Shown here: piece after piece, positions 10,450 to 21,716 of the stretch
Position numbering within the stretch: the first letter of the stretch is position 1
Layout: every line of letters begins with the position of its first letter
Assembly: GCF_002234675.1 (NCBI RefSeq)
Contig: NC_019866.2
Coordinates: 25,645,031-25,709,030 of the forward strand
Length of the DNA stretch: 64,000 nucleotides
Direction of reading: 5' to 3'
Origin: Oryzias latipes
Lineage: Eukaryota; Chordata; Actinopteri; Beloniformes; Adrianichthyidae
Made by a program: the position numbers and the translations under genes
The notes under the pieces: model-generated
The model's database searches: none
What the model was told of the DNA's origin: nothing
Seen by the model: the letters and a program-made list of their open reading frames with translations, nothing else

Positions 10450-11764
10450 AGGACAATTGTTCTAATTCTGATTCTGAAGTTTTTAACCAAAAACAAGAAT
10501 GACTTCCAAAGTCACATTTCCTGTTTATCTGGACTCTGGTTCCTAAATCTCCTTTACATGGGCGTAGCTGTTGGTGCTGAGCTGATTAGCCCCGCCCTTT
10601 GCCCCCACCCCTCTCAGTGTCTTGCATGAGTGAAGATCTTGACACAAGAGGGGGGGGCACGATCGACACCGACTGACAGTCTCTATTCTCCATAGTTTCC
10701 CCATCAGGAAATGGTGGAAAGCGACGTTTTTGGTTCCAAATCCACATTTTTTGATCAATGTGTGGAAACACAAAGCGACTGCGTGTCAGACGCTGCCGTT
10801 TGATACAATCACACCCCAAAAGAACTTGATGAGAACATGAAAAAGGAATGACATTTGAATGGATTTAGGCTCCATTGCAGCAGCGAGCAGACCTGCAGTG
10901 ACGCCAACATGCAGATCGTTGAATTAGCTACAGCACACCCATGAAAGAAAGAAAGCTCAGCTGTCATTCACATGTCAGTCTCCACATGCGTGTAGCGGTG
11001 CTGATCGTTTTTTCTTGGTAGGAGGGCTTAAGTTTATGGTTAAACTGGCAAAGAGTCTGTTTCTGCAACTCACTGCTCCTTCAGGTCAATGCAGACAGGA
11101 AGATCCACACACTTTGGTCGTTTAGCGGCCATAGCAACATCCAGCCTTGGACGCAGCAATCTGCATCTTCTCTTCACCGGAGCGTGTGCACGCTGGACGT
11201 GGAGCGTGTGCACGCTGGACGTGGAGCGTGTGCACGCTGGACGGGTCAGATCAAGGCGCGTGTGCAATGCGTTCTTGGGCCACTGTGACGTCACAACAGC
11301 TCATTGATTCAAAAAGAGCGTCTTTGCAGCAGTTTGATTGACAGTGATTTAAAAATGCAAAAATGAAAAAGGATTTTCTATAACATTTGTTCTGTTTCAT
11401 AAGAAAAATGCGGGACATACGTCAAAAACTCCAGATACATGATTTTCATGGGGGGGTGTACACATTGCTGGCGTTGGGATCTCCTGCTCCCTTCCGTTGT
11501 CTGTGTGGTGACACTCTTCAGACTGTTTTCTTCTATTTGGAGCGGAGCTGCTCAGTTTTATTTTTGAGTAAAGTTGCCTGGCGGTGCCCCCCCCCCCTCC
11601 TCTGGAGGTCTTCAGTACACATTCTTGGATCCACGAGAGTCTTCCTCGTAACAGAATTGAGGGACTGGCAGACACCAGTTTTCACACAACTCCTCCTCAC
11701 CTGGGATGACCTCGTCCTCTTCTCACAGTGGACACCTCCAGGTGGACTGAGGGTCACTTCACCC
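10450..11764. other. intergenic, no gene recognised; contains a 22-bp triplication
   Basis: No exon or transposon could be identified. The only clear structure is three head-to-tail copies of a 22-bp unit at 11179-11244 (core GCGTGTGCACGCTGG). Open frames here are short and unlike known proteins. Confidence 0.5.
11179..11244. repeat. tandem repeat, 22 bp x 3
   Basis: Three consecutive near-perfect 22-bp units begin at 11179, 11201 and 11223. Each contains GTGTGCACGC. Confidence 0.85.
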
Positions 11765-12190
11765 AAAGTTCAAATTCATTTGATTTCTAAAGCACCTTTC
11801 ATTGAAAACAGCTCAAAGTGCTGTACATGAAAACAAACAAGAAAGTCAGACCCCCTCCCACACTTGCATAGCATAAACCCCTAAAAAATAAACACAAATA
11901 AGAGAAATAATTGAAAGCTAAAGAGAGAAACCAGAAGGCGCAGACTGTCCTGTCCTCCTGATGATGGATGGGGGGGTCAGCCTCTAAGATGCATGAGCAC
12001 AACTCATCCCCAGGCCCCCAGCCCCCCGCCCCACAGCCCCCCAATGAGTCCAGTGCGCCCGACGTGGCCACACCAGGCCGGGCGACTCGGAGGACCCGGA
12101 ACAAGAGAGGCCAGAGGACAAGCAGGGCCAAAACTCTGGGGGCCCCAACACAAACCCCCCAGCCAAAGTGGGAAAGACCCTCGTCTAACA
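11765..12190. repeat. unclassified dispersed repeat with an L2-like tail and a GC-rich block
   Basis: The stretch AAAGCACCTTTC to AGCTCAAAGTGCTGTACA at about 11788-11827 resembles the 3' end of fish L2-type LINEs or SINEs read in reverse. A C-rich block with CCAGCCCCCCGCCCC follows at about 12010-12180. Its composition resembles GC-rich repeats near 43.8 and 56.5 kb, but I could not show that it is the same element. Confidence 0.35.
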
Positions 12191-12386
12191 TGTAGAGTGA
12201 TGAATAGAACATGTGGACTCTCAGAAACCGAAACCGGTGCTTTAGGACAATTTACAAAACTTTATGTCTGCCTGCCACTAATAGTTATAAAAGTATAAAA
12301 ACAGCTCAAATATGAAAATATCAACTAAAATAAGATAATGAATGTCTAAAATATAGACTTAGACATATATTATTTCTGGTGTCAGT

Positions 12387-12840
12387 ACCATAACCATTCG
12401 GCCTGCAATAACCGTTCGGGGTCCTTTCCACTGAGGATAACGTCACACTACGGTGGCCCTACTTGGACAAACTACGTAGCGTGGAGATCTGCTCGGGCTC
12501 TACATATTTTCATTTCACGTTTCCTTCTGTAACCCAAAGTTCTTTCCCCTCATAAGTGACATTATTCTTTGTAGTGTTTCTAGAGATTTTTCCACAACCC
12601 ACCTTGTAAAAAGATCTGTGGCTGTTAGAATGAACCTGCTGCTCCACACGAGCTAACAGGTCTCTGAGCAGAACAGCTGGAGTCTCAGAGCTTCATGTTT
12701 GCAGACATGGAAGGTCCAGATTTGTCCAGACCAATCACTGTCTGACACATCATCAGACCACCGGACAGCCAATCGCATGATGTGAGGTCAGCACTCGTCC
12801 CAGGACCCCCAACGGTTGTTGCAGCCGAATGGTTGTGGGA
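12387..12840. mobile_element. foldback (MITE-like) element with ~39-bp terminal inverted repeats
   Basis: The left end (12387-12425, ACCATTCGGCCTGCAATAAC and on) and the reverse complement of the right end (12802-12840) match over about 39 bases with a few differences. The 376 bases between carry no transposase frame. I could not settle a target duplication, so the superfamily is unknown. Confidence 0.6.
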
Positions 12841-13469
12841 CCTACAGCGGTTAGGGGCTTGTAAAAGGATGTTACTTAAAGGTTAAAAGGAACAAAGTAA
12901 ATACCTCAAAAACTCAAACCCAGGCTGAAAATAAGATGGGAATTTATTTACAGAAAAATTCAAAACTGTGTTTCATTGAAATTTTAATAAAAAGATTAAA
13001 CAGACGACAAGATTAAAATAATAAAAAACTTAAAATACAAGGAGCAAAGCCACAAAAGTGACGCTCTGCTGCCAGCTGGGGGGGTGGCAGTATTTCCACC
13101 TGAGCTGGACGTCCTCAGCCAATCAGGTGCTCCGGACACTTTGGGCTCCAATCTGCTCACAAATATAGGAGGAGAAGAAAAAGAAAGACAGAAGCTCCCA
13201 CTGCAGCACGAATCAACAGAAACAGTCCAAAGTACAAAAAACAACGTGACTGAAAAGCATGAAACATAAATATTTGATACAATCTGAGATCTAATTAAAA
13301 GCTGAATGAATCTTTTTGTTTTTAGTTTCGCTGTGGATGAGGGACCCTCAGACAGGACGAGACCCCCATCCACTGAAGAATTCCTGTGCTGTGGGGAACC
13401 ATCAGCCAACATTTATGAGGCTTTCTTCGTTCTGAGCAGTGTGCATCTCTGGGATCCACTTAACTCCTT

Positions 13470-13575
13470 AACGTGCAGGGTTGCTGGAGCCTATCCCAGC
13501 TGCTGTTGGATAAACGTCTTCCTCAATGGGGGGGTCAGTCTGTTTCAGGGCCTCACCCTCTCAGTCACACCTGGG
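13470..13575 (-). mobile_element. SINE fragment
   Basis: GTTGCTGGAGCCTATCCCAG is the reverse of the conserved 3' part of the SINE at 8410-8620. The copy is degraded and runs directly into the 30-bp minisatellite. Confidence 0.55.
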
Positions 13576-13590
13576 GATATATTAGTCCAC

Positions 13591-14558
13591 ACGTGTCCGA
13601 GGAGAACATACAAAGCCCACACGTGTCAGAGGAGAACATACAAAGCCCTCACGTGTCCGAGGAGAACATACAAAGCCTAAATGTGTCCGAGGAGAACATA
13701 CAAAGTCCACACGTGTCCGAGGAGAACATACAAAGCCCACACGTGTCAGAGGAGAACATACAAAGCCCACACGTGTCCGAGGAGAACATACAAAGCCCAC
13801 ACTTGTCCGAGGAGAACATACAAAGCCCACATGTGTCCGAGGAGAACATACAAAGTCCACACGTGTCCGAGGAGAACATACAAAGCCCACACGTGTCCGA
13901 GGAGAACATACAAAGTCCACACTTGTCCGAGGAGAACATACAAAGCCCACACGTGTCCGAGGAGAACATACAAAGTCCACACGTGTCCGAGGAGAACATA
14001 CAAAGCCCACACGTGTCCGAGGAGAACATACAAAGTCCACACTTGTCCGAGGAGAACATACAAAGCCCACACGTGTCCGAGGAGAACATACAAAGTCCAC
14101 ACGTGTCCGAGGAGAACATACAAAGTCCACACGTGTCCGAGGAGAACATACAAAGTCCACACGTGTCAGAGGAGAACATACAAAGCCCACACGTGTCCGA
14201 GGAGAACATACAAAGTCCACACTTGTCCGAGGAGAACATACAAAGCCCACACGTGTCCGAGGAGAACATACAAAGTCCACACGTGTCCGAGGAGAACATA
14301 CAAAGCCCACACGTGTCCGAGGAGAACATACAAAGTCCACACTTGTCCGAGGAGAACATACAAAGCCCACACGTGTCCGAGGAGAACATACAAAGTCCAC
14401 ACGTGTCCGAGGAGAACATACAAAGTCCACACGTGTCCGAGGAGAACATACAAAGTCCACACGTGTCCGAGGAGAACATACAAAGTCCACACTTGTCCGA
14501 GGAGAACATACAAAGTCCACACGTGTCCGAGGAGAACATACAAAGTCCACACGTGTCT
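13591..14558. repeat. minisatellite, 30 bp x 32 with no indels
   Basis: Thirty-two consecutive units of exactly 30 bp (13591-14550), plus 8 bases of another, start ACGTGTCCGA and end CAAAGCCCAC or CAAAGTCCAC. Variants at four positions (ACGTG/ACTTG/ATGTG, CC/CA and GCCC/GTCC) alternate in blocks of about four units, giving a 120-bp higher-order pattern in the middle of the array. As 30 is divisible by three and the unit has few stops, long frames stay open on both strands. These frames are by-products of the repeat, and nothing suggests translation. Confidence 0.97.
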
Positions 14559-15767
14559 CAACTAGGATGGAGTCCAGGCCTTCTCACTGTGGGAAGAGAG
14601 CCATGAAATATATTCGTATTTAAACTTCATTTTCCAACAGAAAATTTTTCCTTTAACTTTTTTGAAAACGTTGATATTTGTTATAAAGCAGTTTCAACTA
14701 ATTTCTTTCTTTTCTGTCTCATTTTCAAGTCTCCTTAGATTTTGTCGGTCACCTTTCTCCAACATGAAGTCATGTCGAGGATTTGTCTTCATGTCTGAGC
14801 TGCTGCTGCTTCTACACATGAAACGTTTCCATTCAGCTGCTTGATGGAAATCAAAGACCAGGATGAATCTCAGAAAGACTTTTATAGAAAGTACCTGGAA
14901 CAGATGATCAAATACTGTTTTCTCACATACGTAATCATACATCCAAATAGTTACAGTTTGCAGCATTAACACCAGAAGTCTTTAGATGAACACACTTTCA
15001 TTTACATATGAGCCATAAAACCAAGTTCATGGTTGTAAATGTCACCATAGCAGCAGAACGGAGCACATAGAATGAGCACAGAACCAGGACCGGGTCGGAC
15101 CAACCCACGCATGTCCGTTAGACACGTGGAATACTTCATCAATCCTTTATCAACACTTTCTGTTCCCCCCCAAAAGGCCAGAGCTCTGGGATCCAAAATA
15201 GTTTCTGCATATATGAAGAATTGCTGATTTATTGACTGCAGCTGTTTGCAGCAGTCTGAGCATGCACCCTAAAGATGAGTCTTTCAAACTAAAAGCAAAC
15301 AAACCACGGCGTGCAAAAGAAACTAGCATCTGGCATGACGGCTATGGGGGACGTTTAGGGGGGGTTTGTAGTCCAAAGGGTCATGAAGGACCCATCAGAC
15401 ACCCAAGCTCGGCGGCTAAATCTGATCCAGACGTTGTCCAGAAGAACCGATGGTCTGCAGCTGTCAGATATGAGGATAAATAAAGTTAACTTTATTAGTT
15501 TGGTTCTAGCTTTACACGTTTGACACACATTTGTCTGCATTTACACAACTTGCACAATTACACTGTGCAAATTGCAATCTTGTGTCAGTTTAAGACGAAT
15601 GTCAGACACAGAGTTGTGTTGTGAAATCCGTAAAGAAAATGAGGAGTGAGAGGATGAAGTTTGGATTCTGGAGTCCTTCCACATCAGTCAAGACGTTTGA
15701 ATCCCGTTTTTCTACAACGACAACATTCCAGCCAACAAACGTTCTCCCTCCGTCCGCTTTCTGTGGT
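14559..15767. other. intergenic, nothing recognised
   Basis: This is AT-rich DNA with no conserved frame, exon signature or repeat boundary that I could define. Confidence 0.45.
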
Positions 15768-15853
15768 CACAGGGCTGCTGGAGCCTATCCCAGCTACTGC
15801 TGAAGGCGGGGGACACACTGGAGAGGGTTCCAGTGTGACGCAGGGCCACACAA

Positions 15854-15889
<36 letters not shown>

Positions 15890-16085
15890 CCACACACAAA
15901 ACCACACACACACACACACACACCCACACACACACCTGAGGGACAATTTAGATTTCCCAATTAACCTCTGAAATATGCTTTTGGACGGTGGGAAGAACCC
16001 CACCCCCCATGCACAGGGACATCATGCAAACTCCACACAGACAGGAGCCTGCTGGGATTTGAACCAGGGACGTCTTTGTGAGGTG
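15768..16085 (-). mobile_element. SINE copy containing a (CA)n microsatellite
   Basis: The plus strand reads GGGCTGCTGGAGCCTATCCC, then a body with CTGAGGGACAATTTAGA and a tRNA-like head in reverse (GGGATTTGAACCAGGGACG). It is therefore a minus-strand copy of the window's SINE family. A (CA)n microsatellite at about 15856-15935 lies inside it. Confidence 0.7.
15856..15935. repeat. (CA)n microsatellite
   Basis: This is a CA/ACACAC dinucleotide tract with two CACAAAAC interruptions, inside the SINE copy. Confidence 0.95.
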
Positions 16086-18342
16086 AGATTTCTCCTGAAA
16101 ATGTTGGCCTTTGGCATCACTTTAGGATCCTCTAGAAGAATCAGACAAAAAGCAGATCCTGTTCAAGAATCGTCTCTAGAATCCTAATGTGACTCGGTTA
16201 ACCCGTCAGAAAGTCAAGTCTTGGGTTTCCTCTCTTCCTGGCATGAGTCTAACTCAGCTGTTTCTGGTCCCATCATCCCTCTCTGTCTGATTTAACCCTT
16301 CACATCCTGTCTGTTGGAAAAACCTTCAGAAACTGTTTTTCAGAAATAAACAAAACAAATTAATTGGAAGTTTGTTTTCTGTTTCTTGTCTGAGTCCGTG
16401 TTGAGCTGCCCCACGTTTGTCTGTCTGTCCTCACACAGATATGGCACAAAATCTCCCAAAATTCCAAACTATTTGCTGCCTGTGGTTAGACTGAACTTGA
16501 CCCCATCAGAGGGAAGAAGCTCCGCAGGGAGAAGTGGAGGAGTTCAGTTTTTCTGTCATTTAGGGGAAGACATTTTCAAACAATGTCCCATTTGTTCTGG
16601 ATTCTTCTGTTATTCAGAACCAGAGAAACCCAGTTCCAACGTCATTTAGCAGACAGGTGTCCGGTCCCTCAGTCTGACCCCTTCCAGCAGTCCAACATGG
16701 TGAACACTGCCACAACATGAGGAGTGGTACACCCAACACAAAGCTGCATGCCAAGAAGCCCACAGAAGCACACATGCATGAGTTACAACAGAGAGTGCAC
16801 GGACCATCAGGTGCTCCAAATATGGCTCAGCTGGTCTATTCTGGGTCAGGGCAGTGGAGTCAGAACGGACTGGGAAGCCAGACACGTTATCCTTTGTCCA
16901 GTTTGCTGTGGAAAGCAGAAAAAGAGGTGGAGGATGCAAAGGAGGTCTTTGGGGCTCCTGGTGGAAGCTTCACATGGTGCTGAGGGGCCGCATGTCCCCG
17001 CCGTCACGGATCATCACATCGCTCCACAGGCTACTCCTTCACTCTTTCTGCCTTTCTGTGTTTGTTCCCCTTTTCAGGAAAATCTCCATAAGTCAGCACC
17101 AATACACCATGTGGGTGCAGAGGGAGAAAACTGTCCCAAATGAGTCGGTAGGTCAGTTTTTCCCGCACGTGTAAACATCAAAGGGAGGCCTGGTAACCGC
17201 CTTCACGGAGGCCGTCTCACCTCCCTGTTCTCCAGGGAAAACCAGTTTCCTTTCAAAAGTACAGTAGTTTGGATACTCAGCAGCACAGCTCATCTGCTCT
17301 GACAGAGGAGCTTTCTGCTCACACAGGTACGCTACGTACGGTACGCACAGGTACGCTACGCTCAGGCATCATGACACCAAACTGGTTAGAAAGATAAATG
17401 CAAAGACATCAGCATGTCAGCGCATGTGTCTGATCTAAAGTCCATGAAAGCCTTTCAAAGATCTTCTTTGATCGCTAACTGCCTTTCATTTTTATCCAGT
17501 CCTTCTTCTTTTAAAGAAAACAGTCCTGATTTGAAGGATAATTCTGTGCTGTCAGATGACAGAACCTTACGAGAACAACCTTTATGAGGAGCTTTCTGTG
17601 CCAAAGCAGAACTAGTTACTTCTGTTCAGCTGTGCTGAAACCAGAGGACGTTTGAGCTCCTCCACAAAGAAGAACGGATAGATTTCCACGTTAGAGTGAA
17701 ACACTGACTCATGACTCCAGTCCAAAGCCTGGACTGGACTGAAGATGAATTAAAAATGCACTGATGTCAAAGTAAAGAATCTTTGAAAGGAAGGTCTTCA
17801 GAAAACTAAGAAGTGTTTCTTCAGACCACTTCATGAGAAGTCCTCGCTCCCTGAAAGCAAACTGAAACCATCACGTGTGGAGGAGCCTGTGACCTCGTGG
17901 AGTGGAGGGTGGATATCTGTACTCATGACAGCCATGCTGAGAGGCGGGAAGGAAAAGGATTCATGCTGCCAAAGACACTGAACCTGCACTGTTGGTAGCT
18001 TTCAATTGCAGTGACCGTTGTTTTCCTGTCTGTTATTTCCTGCAGACTGCTAGATTGGAGCCTTTTAGGCTGTAATCAGATCAGAATGTACCACCAAAAC
18101 ACAGCTGAAGGTGCAGTGACCCCCCCCAGCAATCACACCTGCACTAAATCACGGCGATCATGTAAAAAAGGGTATTTGATTAGAATTTGGGGCCTCAATT
18201 CCCAATTTGAGGGTTTTCTATGCTGTTTTATGGCAGAAGTCTTCCTTGTAGGCTACAACCATAGAATCTGTTTGGTTATGAAACGGTAGAGATGTCAGAC
18301 AAATGTTCAACTCGAATGTGTTGGTGGGCTATCCTCGCCTTC
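16086..18342. other. intergenic / probable cdk5r1 3' flank, no other gene recognised
   Basis: The proximal part next to 18343 should include the 3' untranslated region of cdk5r1, but I could not pick its polyadenylation site. A short direct repeat (CACAGGTACGCTACG) occurs near 17324 and 17346. Open frames near 16386-17174 do not resemble known proteins and lack splice context. Confidence 0.4.
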
Positions 18343-19430
18343 TTATCGGTCAAGACTCAAGAGCAGCTTGGTTTTTTCTTCCTCTCGTTTGCTCTCATTC
18401 TTCAAATCAGCAAAGACCTGAGTGAAGAAGTGCGGGTCGGTGTTGATCTGAAGCATCTTGCCACTCATACGGTTGATGATGTCAAGGCAACGGTCCCAGA
18501 AGGCCTCCTTCTCTGCTTCCACCAAGAAGGGCTTCAGGGGGTAGGAGATCTCGTTGCCCATGTAGGAGTAGGACAGGTAGAGGCAGGTGAGCAGTGACGC
18601 CTGCAGCTCGCGCTCAGACGCCATCTCCGCCGTCACCACGTCTCGGCACAGCATGTAGAGGAAGACCACGTTGGCCGGCGTGATGAAACCCTGGTCCTGC
18701 CAGCCCTGCAGGAGAAGTGAGCGGTCCACGCTGCGCAGCCACAGCACCGGGTCAGTGGGGGACAGGCGCTTCAGCCGATAGCAGCGGCGGCAGAGGAACT
18801 CTCCCAGGCTACGCATCAGCTCGCTGGTGGACGCCTGGGTCCAGAGAGAGAATCCAGAACAACACACATTCAGGATCGGGGCTTTGCTTCCACGTCTGTG
18901 TGAAGCCACTGTCTTACCTGGACGATGACGCGTTTGGGAGTGCCAGCAGTGGTGGACGGCGGGATTCCAGGTCCTGTGATGGAATTTTTTTTTGCAACAA
19001 CTGCAGCTACATTTGCCAAGGTCTTGGAGGTTGGTAACTGGGATGAAGCAGTGATTGTTGGTGCAGAGGAATCTTGGCTGGATGAGTAAGAGGAGAGGTT
19101 ATTGCAGGACTGAGACTTATTTAGCTTCAAGCTGTTTGAGGCAGAGTTGGTTGTAGTGGCTGCTGGGCTCTCAGGGGAGCTCCCTTTCCCGCCATCTCCA
19201 CCTTCTGATGGAAGTTTCTTTGAACCCTTCCTCTTTGCAGAGACTGCCACGATGCGTTTCCATGGCAAAGCGTTAATGATGGATGGGCGTTTGAGCGACT
19301 TGGCCGCCGCAGCAGCATCCTTGGCGTTCCTGCTGTTCTGAACGGCTGTGTAGTGACCGACAGTGGCAGGGCCGTCTTCAAACAGAGCCGCCTTGCGGTA
19401 GCTTGGTGACAGAGAGAGCACTGTTCCCAT
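18343..19430 (-). CDS. cdk5r1: cyclin-dependent kinase 5 activator 1 (p35), two coding exons
   Basis: This is the neuronal activator of Cdk5, which binds the kinase through a cyclin-like fold and holds it at membranes. Coding exons on the minus strand are 19430-18918 and 18834-18343, together 334 residues (human p35 has 307). The start [13 protein letters not shown] carries the glycine-2 myristoylation signal of the family. [18 protein letters not shown] marks it as p35 and not p39. [12 protein letters not shown] and the basic KRKGSKK follow, then a serine-rich linker longer than in mammals, where calpain cuts p35 to p25 in the human protein. Exon 2 begins at [15 protein letters not shown] and holds the Cdk5-binding domain ([18 protein letters not shown], then [16 protein letters not shown]), ending SLDR and TAA. 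The 83-bp intron is phase 0, with GTAAGA at the donor and CCCAG at the acceptor. Human CDK5R1 has an unsplit coding region. I cannot tell cdk5r1a from cdk5r1b. A plausible 5' untranslated acceptor (TTTCCTGCAG) lies next to 19503. Confidence 0.95.
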
Positions 19431-19503
19431 AATGCTTTGCAATAGTCGGGTAAAAGAAAGGACTGGGAGACACAACGAGAGAAGAGATCGATTCAGATGT
19501 TCT

Positions 19504-20985
19504 CTGCAGGAAACTCAACCTGAAAACAGAAAACAAACAGAGCGCAAATACACAAAATGATTTATGAGAAATACGCTGTTAAAAAGAAAGACAAACCCAA
19601 AGTGGGCTAAATCGGAACCTAAGGCCCAACTTTCATATTGGGTCCATCTCTAAACTCAACCCAGTGACTTGCCACAGGGCTGTCATGATCAGGGCTTCAG
19701 GATGACAGAATTAAACCGATGTTTGTGTCATCATCAACTTCTGCAGACCAACAGATCCATGAACGTCTCTGTTTTCCTGGTCTGAGCTGGAATCTGGATC
19801 AGAACTGACGGATGGATGGATGGATCTGATGCTGCTGCTGCCTCTGTTGCACCAGTGTCAGGTTGGGGCTGTGAGCTAGTGGGAGAGCTCAGATATAAGT
19901 GACAGGGGAGGGGGGGTTGCTTTGCGCCAACAGTCCCGCCCACAACTCAGGGGTGAATTTCTAATGAACTCCTGCCGCTCTGCAGAAACTATGTGCTAGA
20001 AAAGGACAGAACTGCAACATCTTAATGAAAAGACTGGGAACATTTTGAAAATAGATCAGAAGATGATCCCTGCAACAGACTGGCCACCTGTCCAGGGTGT
20101 CCTCTGCCTTTGCCCATAAGTGGCCGGGATAGGCTCCAGCAGCCCCGTGACCCCGAAAGAGAACCAACGGAAGAAAATGAATGAATGAATCAGAAAATAA
20201 TGAAAGTGGGGCTTTAATTCTTTAAGTCGTTTAAGTTTTGCTTCTGTTCGTTTCATTCATTGAATCTGTATTTTCTGTCCCATCTTTCTTTTCTCCACTT
20301 TCACCCATTCCTGAAACCTTTCCAGAATCTGGAAAACCCCTTTTCCTTGGGTTCTTTTTTGTAAAACTAAAGTCTAGACCAACAGGCTTCAAAGATGCAG
20401 AACTCACAATAATGTGCAGATAGGCTTCCTGATGGGGGGGGGGGGGGGGTTGCTGACAGCTCAGACCTGAGATTCAATTAAACATAAAATAATTGACTTT
20501 TTTTATTTTAGAAAACAATCATCAAGTAAGACATTTGGTTGGACATCAGTGGTTTTTCAAAACGCCAACTGTTTTTCTCTTCCAACAGACTCAGAAAAAG
20601 AAGGATTCCAGTAAAAATTCCATCACATGAGCTGTCTGACATGCAGTTTCCCTTTCCTCCTTCTGACCTGCCAGCATCTCTCTCTGTTATAAAGCAGAGC
20701 AGAGAGGAGCACGCAGAGGCAGAACAGAAGTGTGCGCAGGCATCCATCTTAGTTTCAAAATGGAAGCCTTGGATCCTCCCCTCACTCCCAAACAACACGA
20801 GTCAGCATCAGCTGATGAGCTTTAACGCATCCATCCTCACAGTCCTTCATGTTTGGGATCATTGAAATAAGAATTCGTGGTGTTTATGTTCCACGTTATG
20901 GCTTCTCGGTGAGCAGGTATGCGTGGTGCAGAGCTCTCCCACCTTCTGAACGTGCTCTCATATCAGATCCCGCATTCCAACCACC
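19504..20985. other. probable 5' intron or flank of cdk5r1
   Basis: No coding exon was recognised. On the minus strand TTTCCTGCAG ends at 19504, a good acceptor for a 5' untranslated exon continuing into the coding exon. The region up to the CpG-rich block near 21 kb may therefore be a 5' intron. It contains a SINE tail fragment (about 20070-20200) and a 16-base G run (20434-20449). Confidence 0.35.
20070..20200 (+). mobile_element. SINE 3' fragment
   Basis: GGGATAGGCTCCAGCAGCCC followed by CGTGACCCCGAAAG and a GAAT-type simple tail (AATGAATGAATGAA) is the 3' part of the window's SINE family in plus orientation. Confidence 0.6.
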
Positions 20986-20989
20986 ACCT

Positions 20990-21640
20990 CCTCTCGCTGC
21001 ATGAAAGGTGCTGAAAATGTGGACTCCGCTCGTCGGCGTTACTGCAACCTCCTGTGCGTAAAAATCCGTTCCTCCAGAGTCCCGCGGTGCGTCATAGACG
21101 CGCGGGTCTGTCTTCTCCCTCCTTCAGCGCTTCCTTCAGCCCCGCACACAGGGAGCGCGGTGGGGGGAACGCGTGCGGGTGTGGGCTTCGCTCCTGCGCT
21201 CGGAGAAGGGGAAAAATGTCTTCCATTGAGAAATGAGATCAGGACGACCGCTGCCGCTGGAGCCCCGCCACGACGCTCATTACCGACTCAAGTGGAACAG
21301 TCCGGCGGACATCGGTCCAGAAACCGAGTTCCGAGAAAAGCGCGCAGAATTCCAAAAATAGACGGAGGCTTGGTCGCTCAGCGGCGGAAAGAGGGAACGG
21401 CTCTGCTCCGATGCGGGCATCTGCAGTTATTCGGGTTGGATGCGGGAGAGAATCCCGCGCTGCCATTGGCTGGTGTGCGGGTGCTGATGCTGGGAGCCCT
21501 CCCCGTCGCAGTGAGCCCGCCCTATCGCGGAGCTCTGTCCGTGGTGCTGAAGCAGCCCAGAAGCGGCGCAGTGCAGTTTGCAAGAAAAGCCCCCCCCCCC
21601 CCCCCCCCCCCCGACACAGAGGCGGAATAATCTGTTGATC
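20990..21640 (-). promoter_or_regulatory. CpG-rich block, candidate promoter/first exon of cdk5r1
   Basis: This block is strikingly rich in CG dinucleotides (GCGGTGCGTCATAGACGCGC near 21083, CGCTCAGCGGCGGAAAGAGG near 21375) and carries an inverted CCAAT box (CCATTGGCTGG near 21462). It sits about 1.6 kb upstream of the cdk5r1 start, on the correct side. Human CDK5R1 has a noncoding first exon, which would fit. Assignment to cdk5r1 is inference. The long plus-strand frame at 21001-21630 resembles no known protein and is probably only the result of GC-rich composition. Confidence 0.4.
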
Positions 21641-21680
21641 TCTGAGCAACACATGTCTGACCATCGTCATCAGCCTCTAA

Positions 21681-21716
21681 ACACCTCAGATAGTCTGAAA
21701 AAACTATCTGAGGTGT
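21681..21716. repeat. 14-bp perfect hairpin at the edge of the GT-rich tract
   Basis: ACACCTCAGATAGT (21681-21694) and ACTATCTGAGGTGT (21703-21716) are exact reverse complements around an 8-base loop. The right arm merges into the GT repeat. Confidence 0.8.

Noticed and set aside
13473-14606. 377-residue repetitive protein (HVSEENIQSP repeated)
   Set aside because: The frame is a by-product of a 30-bp tandem repeat and begins in a SINE fragment. Equally long frames exist on the other strand.
16386-17174. Several overlapping frames between 16.4 and 17.2 kb
   Set aside because: There is no recognisable domain, no splice sites and no conserved segment.
18870-19475. Upstream in-frame ATG giving 15 extra residues to cdk5r1
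   Set aside because: The family start MGTVLS with its myristoylation glycine is at 19430. The upstream residues are not conserved and would abolish myristoylation.
21001-21630. 209-residue plus-strand frame in the CpG-rich block
   Set aside because: It has no homology I recognise, lies in CG-rich DNA where stops are rare, and overlaps frames on the other strand.
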